Below the pieces are notes generated by a model, which saw nothing but the letters and a program-made list of their open reading frames with translations, did no database searches and was not told the origin of the DNA. Below, piece by piece: positions 20,984 through 28,631 of a DNA stretch of 36,224 nucleotides. A program made the position numbers and the translations under genes. The stretch lies in the IMG/VR virus record IMGVR_UViG_3300046740_000258, positions 1-36,224 of that record. One strand, written 5' to 3'. Each line of letters begins with the position of its first letter. Position 1 is the first letter of the stretch. This stretch comes from a virus.

Positions 20984-21017
20984 CCGGGGCCGCGACTCAT
21001 AACCGCGGCCCCGGTTT
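20984..21017 (+). terminator. Rho-independent terminator after head genes
   Basis: CCGGGGCCGCG (20984-20994) and CGCGGCCCCGG (21004-21014) are perfect 11-base arms with a 9-base loop, followed by TTTCTC. It separates the head genes from the HNH/connector block; read-through or a downstream promoter must then supply the tail genes. Confidence 0.75.
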
Positions 21018-21020
21018 CTC

Positions 21021-21458
21021 ATGGCCAAATCCCTCACAAACTTGATTCTCCTCGCTCGGCAGTCCGCCGACATGGGGGTTACTGCGCGCTTTTGGTCAAA
21101 GGTCTGCGTCGCTGAGGATTCCGACGTCTGTTGGCCATGGCTTGCCTATCGGGACAAGGACGGTTACGGGATTTTCCGGCCCGTCGCTGGTCAGACAATG
21201 AAGCGCGCACCCCGTGTCGCCTGGGAGATGGCGAATGGTCGCATGCCGAAGGGCCTGGAGATCGACCATCTTTGCAAGAATCCCGCATGCGTGAATCCCG
21301 CACACCTCGAAGCGGTAACGCACGAGGAAAACATGCGACGGCGTGCGAAGCGGCGAGAGCCTGGAACGTTCTGCATCCGCGGCCATGAGTACACGCCAGA
21401 CAACGTGAAGGTGCGGGCGAGCGGGCGACGTAGCTGCCGAGCGTGCGAGAATGGCTAA
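21021..21458 (+). CDS. HNH homing-type endonuclease with connector-derived N terminus
   Basis: A 145-residue nuclease. Residues 80-97 hold the HNH core (LEIDHLCKNPACVNPAHLE; H83, N92, H95), followed by a zinc-type C118, H122, C139, C142 set (FCIRGHEYTPDN ... GRRSCRAC), as in HNH_3-type mobile nucleases. Residues 1-17 (MAKSLTNLILLARQSAD) are nearly identical to the start of the following connector protein but use different synonymous codons. The HNH domain then begins at about residue 18. It looks like a free-standing homing endonuclease inserted 18 codons into the connector gene. The stop overlaps the connector start (ATGGCTAA). Confidence 0.85.
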   Translation: MAKSLTNLILLARQSADMGVTARFWSKVCVAEDSDVCWPWLAYRDKDGYGIFRPVAGQTMKRAPRVAWEMANGRMPKGLEIDHLCKNPACVNPAHLEAVTHEENMRRRAKRREPGTFCIRGHEYTPDNVKVRASGRRSCRACENG

Positions 21459-22104
21459 GAGCCTTACACAGCTGATTCTGCTCGCTCGACAGTCGGCGGA
21501 TTTCGAAAATGACCCCCTCTGTGACGACACGGAGATCACGACCTATGTGAACGACGGGCTCCGAAAGCTCTATCTCGCTTACGTTAAGGTCTACACCGAC
21601 GCCTACATCCTTTCGCAGTCGTTCACGGTAGCGCCGGGAGCCACCACGGCGCCGCTGCCGGCCCTGTTCCTCAAGAGCCGTGGCGTCGACATCTTCTTTA
21701 ATTCGCGCTGGTCGCCGGTTCGCCATTTCACGTGGCGCGAGCGGGGCTCCTACCATTCGGGTCGGCGAGCTCACCGGGTCGACACCCTAATCCGCCTCGA
21801 TCCTGAGTTTCTCGACCTCTCGGGGAGCTATCGCATTTGGTACTACCCCACGGCTCCGGTCCTCGTGAACGGGACTGACGTCCTCGATGCGCTGATGGAT
21901 CAGTGGAGCGACTTCATCGTCGACTACGCGGCCTCCCGCATGCTGGTCAAGGCCAAGCTCGACCCCTCGGCCCAGTTCGGGAACATGAACGCCGTACTCG
22001 CGGCAATGAGCGAGGAGGCGCCTCGCCGAGATGACGAGCCCGACCAGGCGCCCGATGTCGACACCGACAGAGCGAGCATCGCAGATTCCGAATGGGGGCT
22101 CTGA
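21451..22104 (+). CDS. Head-tail connector (adaptor) protein
   Basis: A 217-residue protein that begins MAKSLTQLILLARQSADFENDPLCDDTEITTYVNDGLRKLY. An N-terminal helical bundle with 'D.EI..YVNDGLRKLY', a beta domain (SRWSPVRHF) and a C-terminal helix (DFIVDYAASRMLVK) are typical of short-tailed-phage adaptor proteins that dock on the portal. It starts inside the end of the HNH gene. Its start is recoded relative to the copy at 21021. Confidence 0.7.
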   Translation: MAKSLTQLILLARQSADFENDPLCDDTEITTYVNDGLRKLYLAYVKVYTDAYILSQSFTVAPGATTAPLPALFLKSRGVDIFFNSRWSPVRHFTWRERGSYHSGRRAHRVDTLIRLDPEFLDLSGSYRIWYYPTAPVLVNGTDVLDALMDQWSDFIVDYAASRMLVKAKLDPSAQFGNMNAVLAAMSEEAPRRDDEPDQAPDVDTDRASIADSEWGL

Positions 22105-23699
22105 TGGCGCTCACCCCCCAGAAGCCGCCCGCGAAGATCCTCCGGGTCCTCGGCCCCAAGGATCAGCCGACCTGGGAACGAGCCCTCGTCGGAATCTACG
22201 ACTACCTCGATGCGCTGACCTCGATGGCCTTCCAGCAGTCGGTCATCAACAACACCCCTGTTATCGTCACCGGCGGGGGCCCTGCGGGGCCCGCCATTGC
22301 GTCCCTTGGCGCCCCGGGGGCAGATGGGGCGGACGGCGAGGAGGGCTCTCTAGGCCCTCCCGGGGCCACTGGCAAGACCGGTATACAGGGTGTCGCAGGC
22401 CTCCCGGGCACGGTCGGCGCTCCGGGGACTGACGGCGAGGATGGCGACGAAGGGGCGCCAGGGGTTCCGGGCCTGACTGGCCCTCGAGGCCCAACGGGGA
22501 CCGCTGGATCGGCGGGGCCTCCTGGGACGGACGGCGAAGGCGAGAGCGATTCGTTCTATCCGACGGCGCCTTGGCTGGCGTGGCCCGCCGCCGGACAAGT
22601 CGTCTACTCCAACGGCACGGGGCCTATGGGGAATTTCAGCTTCACGTTCGACGACGTGAACCACGTTCTAACGCTCGCCTCTGCCGACACCAACACGATC
22701 TCCTTGAATCTCACCAGGGGAGGAGATCAATCGATCCAGAAGGCGGGTAGTGGAACCTTCTGGATCGGCACGCTGGGCGCGCAGTCTCTCAAGCTCTACA
22801 CCAACAATGTCGGCCGGCTGATCATCGATAGCTCGGGAAACGTCCAACTTGCGCATTACGGCGCCGGCGCGCTCCTGACCGATGCGAGCGGGAATGTCAC
22901 CGCGAACGCCTTCCCGACTGCGGGCCAAGTCCTCGTAAGTAGCGGGACCACCACGGCGCCCGTGGGGGATTCACTCTTCACCTTCAACGCCGCCGCGGAT
23001 GAGCAGCTCGTGATTGGGCCGACTGCGTTTCAAGCCTGGTACAACGCCACCGGCGCAAACTATGAGCGCGTGCGGGCGTTCTGGTCGGGGAACGTCTGGA
23101 ATCTCGTAAGCGAGAAGGGAGGCGTGGGGACCGTCCGTCAGCTCGCCATTGATGCAGGCACGGCCGACGCGACGGTGGCCGGCGGAAGGATCTTCCTTTC
23201 CACAACTGGACAAATAGGAATCCAGGGGGGGAGCGTCAACGTCGGGCTTGCAACACAGTTCACGAACTATACCGCCGCACAGATGGTCACGCTTTATCAA
23301 CCGGCCGTCGCGAGCGCGGCCGGCGCGACGCTGGACGCTGTCTACTGGGGCCTTGGCGCGGCGATTAGCGGCTCGACGAATATCACGACTGCGAGCGGAT
23401 TCAACGCCTTCACGATCCCGTCGCCATCCTATACGGGGAACGGATTCACGATCACAAATGCAGCCACCTTTACGGTGAAGGATGCCCCTAGCACATCCGG
23501 CAGCATGACCATCACGAACAAGTATGCCGTGTGGGTCCAGGCTGGCGGTACGCGGCTCGATGGAAACGTCGGCTTCTGCGGCGCGCAGCCTGCGGCCCGC
23601 CAGACGGTGACGGGGTCACGCGGAGGAAACGCCGCGCTCGCCTCACTGATCAGCGGCCTCGCGACTCAGGGCCTCATCGCGGATAGCACGACCCCATGA
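22104..23699 (+). CDS. Collagen-repeat fibre protein
   Basis: A 531-residue virion fibre. After a helical N terminus (1-55) it carries 26 uninterrupted Gly-X-Y triplets (about 69-146, for example GPPGATGKTG and GPRGPTGTAG), which form a collagen-like triple helix. A beta-rich shaft follows (150-440). The last 45 residues end in the pattern VGFCGAQP...TGSRGGNAALASLISGLATQGLI, a C-terminal trimerisation-like segment common in phage fibres. Proline is frequent in X and Y positions, which favours a stable helix. Probably attached to head or tail. It is coupled to the connector by TGATG. Confidence 0.8.
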   Translation: MALTPQKPPAKILRVLGPKDQPTWERALVGIYDYLDALTSMAFQQSVINNTPVIVTGGGPAGPAIASLGAPGADGADGEEGSLGPPGATGKTGIQGVAGLPGTVGAPGTDGEDGDEGAPGVPGLTGPRGPTGTAGSAGPPGTDGEGESDSFYPTAPWLAWPAAGQVVYSNGTGPMGNFSFTFDDVNHVLTLASADTNTISLNLTRGGDQSIQKAGSGTFWIGTLGAQSLKLYTNNVGRLIIDSSGNVQLAHYGAGALLTDASGNVTANAFPTAGQVLVSSGTTTAPVGDSLFTFNAAADEQLVIGPTAFQAWYNATGANYERVRAFWSGNVWNLVSEKGGVGTVRQLAIDAGTADATVAGGRIFLSTTGQIGIQGGSVNVGLATQFTNYTAAQMVTLYQPAVASAAGATLDAVYWGLGAAISGSTNITTASGFNAFTIPSPSYTGNGFTITNAATFTVKDAPSTSGSMTITNKYAVWVQAGGTRLDGNVGFCGAQPAARQTVTGSRGGNAALASLISGLATQGLIADSTTP

Positions 23700-23902
23700 G
23701 AAGGCTCGCCCAGAAGATCCATGAGACGCAGAAGCTAGCGGCTCGCGTTCCCGTTCCGGCGCCCTCGCTCGAGACGCAGATCGCGATCTTGCACGAGATC
23801 ATCACTGCACTGATCGAGGTCGTGGGCCCCGCTGCAGTCCAGGCAAAGCTTGACGCCCGCCGCGCCGCTCGGGCGGTTCAACCAAAGAAGGGATCGAAGT
23901 AA
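23696..23902 (+). CDS. Small helical protein
   Basis: A 68-residue basic helical protein (RRLAQKIHETQKLAARV ... ETQIAILHEIITALIEVVGPAAVQAKLD). It is coupled by ATGA to the fibre gene and by TAATG to the next gene. It could be a fibre-associated chaperone, but this is a guess from position. Confidence 0.55.
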   Translation: MRRLAQKIHETQKLAARVPVPAPSLETQIAILHEIITALIEVVGPAAVQAKLDARRAARAVQPKKGSK

Positions 23903-24228
23903 TGTCCAAGGCACTCACTGAATTCTTCGGCCCCGCCCAGCTCACCAACGCCGCGGCCACGAAGTACACGGTCCCCGCCTCCTCGCTGGCGATCATCCGC
24001 TACATCCACGTCAGCAACCCCACGGGGGCGGCCGTGACGTTCACGATGAGCATTGGCGCCGATGCGGCGGCCACTCGTATCTATGACGTCCTCAGCATCC
24101 CGTCGGGCTCTGTCTTCGACGTCTGGTGCCTGCATCCCGTGGCCGCAGCGACGATCATTCAAGCCTTCGCGGGCGTCGCCGCGTCGCTGGTTCTCACCTT
24201 CTCGGGAGATCTGATCACCCTCGGGTAA
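23902..24228 (+). CDS. Small beta-rich structural protein
   Basis: A 108-residue beta-sandwich-like protein (TKYTVPASSLAIIRYIHVSNPTGAAVTFTMSIG ... IIQAFAGVAASLVLTFSGDLI). The form matches the small 'NxtgaavtftlsiG' proteins found among tail and head-decoration genes in many phages. The function is unknown; probably virion. Confidence 0.65.
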   Translation: MSKALTEFFGPAQLTNAAATKYTVPASSLAIIRYIHVSNPTGAAVTFTMSIGADAAATRIYDVLSIPSGSVFDVWCLHPVAAATIIQAFAGVAASLVLTFSGDLITLG

Positions 24229-24230
24229 CG

Positions 24231-27200
24231 ATGGCGGTCCAGCGCACACCGGCCCCAGTCACCCTTCGGGGACTTTCCCAAAAGTCCTCGGGGAATCTCT
24301 CTGTCCCGGGGGAGATGATCGAGGCCACGAACGTCCAGGTGCTCAAGGGCGCCGATGCTGGTTCGGTGGAGTTCTCGAAGCGCTACGGGACCACTTCAAT
24401 CCCCGCGACGGATACGGGCTCCGTTGGGATGACGAATCCGCTCCACCTTGTGACCCTCGGCCTACAGCTCGTGCAGGACAACGCCCAGGGAGTCTTCGTC
24501 CGCGACACCAGCCAGAACGCCTACGTGACTCACTCGCGGCAGGGCTACAACTTTTCGTCTGACACCGACGTCATCAGTCAATCGCTCTATCAGAAGGTGG
24601 CGCCGTCGCACGCATACGACACGGCGAGCGGGAACGAGATCATCGCCTGGTATGACGAGCAAGACGGGCTTCGGTTTTCGGTTCGAGGGCGGGACTTCTT
24701 CGACTGGTCGGCCCATGAGACCAATGTCCCGAGTGCTGCAGCTTACGTCTTCACCTATAAGACGCAGAGCTTCGCCCCCGGGGATGGGTTTTTCTACATC
24801 TTCGCGCCGAAGGTGGCGGCGACATCGCTCGCCGTCGTGAGGGTGATCGCCAACAACCCGAGCGCCGCGCCGACGATCTTCACTCTCAACTTCGATCCCA
24901 CATCATCCCCCTTCGACGTTCAGCAGAACCCGGAAGGGAAGTTCGTTATTGCGATCCGAAACGTCGGCGCGACCTCGACCACGGTGGGCGTCTGGAATCC
25001 AGCTACTCAGAGCTTCATCACCTCGAGCAGCACGGCGACGCTCGGCCTCTTCAACGCCATGTGGCTCTCCCAGAATCCATTCGGCACGCCACGGCGTTAT
25101 TACCTCGTGATCGGGGATGCGACGAACGGGATCAGTCTGCTGACGTTCGATTCCACGTCGGTGCTGCTCTCTAACGTCGTCCTCGATGCGACGGTGACCG
25201 ACGTGGCTTCGAACTTCGTTGGGTGGGTCAATTCCGTTGGGGTCATGACCCTGTTTCACGATCACAAGGTCCCCGGCTTCTACAAGCTTCTTCAGACCAC
25301 CGGCGGAACTAGCAATCGGTGGATCGGAAGTATCAACTTCGCCTCCCGGGCGTTTCTGGTCAACGGCGCGTGGCACGCGATGGCGCGCTTCGATTCGCTG
25401 CTCCAGCCCGAGCTTTATCTGGTCGCCCTGGCGACAAAGCAGATCGTCGGAAAGGTCGGAGTCGGCGGCCCGCTCTGGCAAAACTACGCGAGCACGGCGA
25501 CGGGAGTGATCCCATGGGTCACTCAGATCGGCACGAAGGCGATCATCGCGGCAATGGCGGGGCATACGGCCGTGAATCAGACGGCCGCGACTCCCGTGGG
25601 AACCCAAGTCCAGGGGATCGATCTCGTCACCTTCGATTCATCGCCAGCACTCAGCAAGCCGGCCGAGCTCGGGGGGGTGCTGCATTACCCGGGCTCCATC
25701 CCGTGGATCTTCGACGGGGCGAACGCGATCGAATCGGGCTTCAACGTGTTCCCCGAGGCCGCGCGAGTGAATGGCACTGCCGGCTCGGGGCCTTCCAAGA
25801 CCATCGGGGCCACCTACGGCTACCGCGTGACCTACATCAAGCAAGACGCCGTCGGGAACGTCTACGAATCAGCCCCGTCGCCGATCTTCTTCTTCGTGGC
25901 CACCTCCACGAACGACATCAACATCGAGGTGCCGACCGACAACCTCACCTCAGACACCACGATCTCCCTGAACGTCTACCGGAACGATCCGACCTCGCCC
26001 ACGGTGTTCAAGCTGGTCAATTCGGCCATCGTCCCGAACGTCACGACCGCCGACACGGTCACCATCGTCGACAGTCTCAAGGACAATGCCTATTTCCCCG
26101 CGGTCGGAAGCTCGCTGCCGCTGACCGACTGGGGGACGCGCCCGGCCCTCTATGCCGGTGACGGTGGGGCTGGTCAACCCGTCGAGCACATCCCCCCGCC
26201 CCCCTGCACCCTGATCGCCACGGCGCAAAATCGGATCTTCCTGGCGGGCGTGGACCAGGATCCTACCGCCGTTTGGTTCTCGAACGAGTACGTCACCGGG
26301 GAGCAGTCGGGCGTCTCCTACTTCGACGGCTTCATCTTCCGGGTGACGGGAGCCGTCACGGCCATCGTCGGGCGAGATCGCAACATCGTCGTTTTCACGG
26401 CTGACTCGATCTGGACGGTTACGGGCGAGTTTCCCGATGCGAGCTTCGGCAGCTTCCAAATTCCAACGCCGTTCAAGCTCCCTCATGCGCTCGGGGCTAT
26501 CAGCCAAAATGCCGTCGTCGTCTCCACGGCTGGGATCTTCTTCCAGTCGAGCAAGGGGCTTCACCTCCTCGGCTGGGATTGGAGCGTCAAGTACATCGGC
26601 GGGGACATCGAAGATACCTTGGGGACCGAAGCGATCACGGCGGGCCTCGACGTCCCCGAACTGCATCAAGTTCGGCTCTACACGGCGAGCGGAAACACGT
26701 TCGTGTGGGATACGGAGTTTTCCTGCTGGACGCTGTTCGACAACCAGCCCGCGCGATCGGCCTGCAATTGGTCTGGGGTGCCTTGCTATGTCGGGGCCGA
26801 CGGGGTCGTCCACAAGGAGACGCCGGGCATCTTCGGCGATGACGGCGCCTTCGTCTCGTCGACGCTGCTTTTCGCGATCATCGCCCCGGCGGGGATGCGG
26901 GGGTACTTCTGCCTCCTCGAGCTGCAGCTACTCGGGGAGATTCGCGGCGATCACACCCTGAACGCCTCACTCGGCTACAACTCCGAAGCGTTCCCGACGA
27001 CCACCTATACCGCCAATGAAGTGAGCGGGGTGTATGGCTCGGTCGATTTCGGGACCGGGGTCTATGGGGCAACCGATGGCGTCTTGCGGCTCGAAATCAG
27101 GCCCAAGAAGCGCCAGTCAGCCGCCTATCAGCTCAAGCTATGGGATACCCAACTCACGACGGGCACGAGCGGCGGCTTCACGCTGCAGGCCATCGCGTCG

Positions 27201-27263
27201 CTGATCGGAATCGAGGATGGACTCTATCGCGCCGAGCCGGCGCAACGAATGTTGAAGGTCTAG
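24231..27263 (+). CDS. Large tail protein (podovirus tail hub/stabilisation-like)
   Basis: A 1010-residue protein, the largest here, starting ATG 24231 with the previous stop 3 bases upstream. The N terminus (GLSQKSSGNLSVPGEMIEATNVQVLKGADAGSVEFSKRYG) is typical of tail proteins that begin with a 'gl.....P.G....a.Nv....g....R.G' beta unit. The C-terminal third (LIATAQNRIFLAGVDQDPTAVWFSNEY ... IVGRDRNIVVFTADSIWTVTG ... VVVSTAGIFFQSSKGLHLL) has repeating strand blocks as in beta-propeller-like short-tail hub or stabilisation proteins (P22 gp10 and T7 gp12 type). The exact structural role is inferred from these features and position. Confidence 0.65.
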   Translation: MAVQRTPAPVTLRGLSQKSSGNLSVPGEMIEATNVQVLKGADAGSVEFSKRYGTTSIPATDTGSVGMTNPLHLVTLGLQLVQDNAQGVFVRDTSQNAYVTHSRQGYNFSSDTDVISQSLYQKVAPSHAYDTASGNEIIAWYDEQDGLRFSVRGRDFFDWSAHETNVPSAAAYVFTYKTQSFAPGDGFFYIFAPKVAATSLAVVRVIANNPSAAPTIFTLNFDPTSSPFDVQQNPEGKFVIAIRNVGATSTTVGVWNPATQSFITSSSTATLGLFNAMWLSQNPFGTPRRYYLVIGDATNGISLLTFDSTSVLLSNVVLDATVTDVASNFVGWVNSVGVMTLFHDHKVPGFYKLLQTTGGTSNRWIGSINFASRAFLVNGAWHAMARFDSLLQPELYLVALATKQIVGKVGVGGPLWQNYASTATGVIPWVTQIGTKAIIAAMAGHTAVNQTAATPVGTQVQGIDLVTFDSSPALSKPAELGGVLHYPGSIPWIFDGANAIESGFNVFPEAARVNGTAGSGPSKTIGATYGYRVTYIKQDAVGNVYESAPSPIFFFVATSTNDINIEVPTDNLTSDTTISLNVYRNDPTSPTVFKLVNSAIVPNVTTADTVTIVDSLKDNAYFPAVGSSLPLTDWGTRPALYAGDGGAGQPVEHIPPPPCTLIATAQNRIFLAGVDQDPTAVWFSNEYVTGEQSGVSYFDGFIFRVTGAVTAIVGRDRNIVVFTADSIWTVTGEFPDASFGSFQIPTPFKLPHALGAISQNAVVVSTAGIFFQSSKGLHLLGWDWSVKYIGGDIEDTLGTEAITAGLDVPELHQVRLYTASGNTFVWDTEFSCWTLFDNQPARSACNWSGVPCYVGADGVVHKETPGIFGDDGAFVSSTLLFAIIAPAGMRGYFCLLELQLLGEIRGDHTLNASLGYNSEAFPTTTYTANEVSGVYGSVDFGTGVYGATDGVLRLEIRPKKRQSAAYQLKLWDTQLTTGTSGGFTLQAIASLIGIEDGLYRAEPAQRMLKV

Positions 27264-27272
27264 GGGGCAATT

Positions 27273-28631
27273 ATGTCAGTAGCACCAGGACTTTACGGAT
27301 GGGCACAAAGCTTCGCGCCCGGGGGCGTGAACTATGACCCTAACCGGCCCCCGACGAGCTTCGCCGATCAGGTGACGGGGGGAATCAAAAAGGAGATCTC
27401 CAGCGTCCCGATCATTGGCCCCAAAATCGCCGGCACAGGAGCCTACGGCCCAGCCGATCTTACGGCCCTGAACGCCGACACGGCTGCCGCCCAGCAGCAG
27501 CGCAATCAGTTTTCTCAGCAATACGCCAACCTTAAGCCGACGATGGCTCCCCAGATTCACGGGACGACCATCGACACCACACAGAGCAATCAAGCGCGGG
27601 GCGTCCAGGGCCAAGGCGTTGGCGTTCAGCGCCAGGGGATCGGCGTCCAGCAGGGGGCGGTCGGGACCCAGATGCAGGGAGTCGGAGCCGCCCAGCAGGG
27701 ACTCGGCACCCAAGGCGAAGCCGCGCAGTCATATCGGGACGTCCTTTCGGGTGGGGCGCCCAGCGTCGCTGACCTCTCCGCGCAGCGGCTCGCCGGTCAA
27801 GGCATCGCCAATCAGTACGGCGTGGCCAATAGCGCCACCGGGGCTAACCGCGCCATGGCTCTCCGCGCGGCGATCAACGGGGCTGGGGGAATCGCCACTC
27901 AGACCGCCGCCGACGCTGGTATCCGACGGGCTGCCGAGATGGATCAGGCGCGCCAAGGACTGCTCGGGGCCGGCTCGGCGATGTCCGGGACCGGGGCCAC
28001 CCTCGGGAACCTGGGGAGTGGGATCGCCAACACGGGCCAAGGCATCACGCAGAGCGGGCAGGGGATCACGGCCAGCGGCACGGCGATCCGCGGGCAGGAC
28101 ATCACCGGCGCCACGAACCAGGCAAACCTCACCCAGCAGGCGAACGAAGCGAACCAAAACGCCGCCGTCACGACGCAGGGCCAGAACATCACCCAGCAGC
28201 TTGGGATCGGCTCGCTTGCTAACCAGGCGACGGCGACGCCGCTCAATGCCGACGTCAGCAAGATCAACGCCGAGAACTACGCCAAGGCCGCCGCCCAGAA
28301 GAACAACAACGACCTAATCGCCACGGGCGCCGACCTCCCCAGCGACGAGCGGGTGAAGACGGACGTCAAGCCCGGGGCGGCTTCGGCACGCGAGATGTTC
28401 GCGGCCCTGCTCCCGAAGAAGTTCCGATATGAAGGCGACATCGGCCCATCAACCGAAGGCGATCAACACCTCGGGGTCATGGCCCAAGATATCGAGAAGT
28501 CCGGGAAGCTCGGCAAGGGCATGGTTTCGGAGTCTGGGGGCCTGAAGGTCATCAACATCCCGATGGCGGTCTCGGCCCTCATGGCGGCCATGGCTGACAT
28601 CGAACGGCGAGGGAAGCGGAAAGCCGCATGA
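27273..28631 (+). CDS. Internal virion protein with heptad repeats and S74 chaperone domain
   Basis: A 452-residue protein. Residues 112-146 hold five copies of a 7-residue Gln/Gly repeat of the type VQxQGxG. A second set (about 250-275) has copies like GIANTGQ and GITQSGQ. The C-terminal 96 residues match the peptidase S74 intramolecular chaperone: SDERVKTDV (S357, K362), FRYEGD, HLGVMAQDIEK, INIPMAVSALMAAMADIE. In endosialidase-type proteins this domain trimerises the protein and cuts itself off before the Ser. Here it follows an ejection-like rather than a fibre-like body, between the tail hub and two other internal proteins. Self-cleavage is predicted just before S357. Confidence 0.65.
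   Translation: MSVAPGLYGWAQSFAPGGVNYDPNRPPTSFADQVTGGIKKEISSVPIIGPKIAGTGAYGPADLTALNADTAAAQQQRNQFSQQYANLKPTMAPQIHGTTIDTTQSNQARGVQGQGVGVQRQGIGVQQGAVGTQMQGVGAAQQGLGTQGEAAQSYRDVLSGGAPSVADLSAQRLAGQGIANQYGVANSATGANRAMALRAAINGAGGIATQTAADAGIRRAAEMDQARQGLLGAGSAMSGTGATLGNLGSGIANTGQGITQSGQGITASGTAIRGQDITGATNQANLTQQANEANQNAAVTTQGQNITQQLGIGSLANQATATPLNADVSKINAENYAKAAAQKNNNDLIATGADLPSDERVKTDVKPGAASAREMFAALLPKKFRYEGDIGPSTEGDQHLGVMAQDIEKSGKLGKGMVSESGGLKVINIPMAVSALMAAMADIERRGKRKAA

Noticed and set aside
21021-21504. Group I intron or intein interpretation of the HNH insertion
   Set aside because: The downstream connector gene has its own complete start, so no splicing is needed, and no intein motifs or intron structure are visible.
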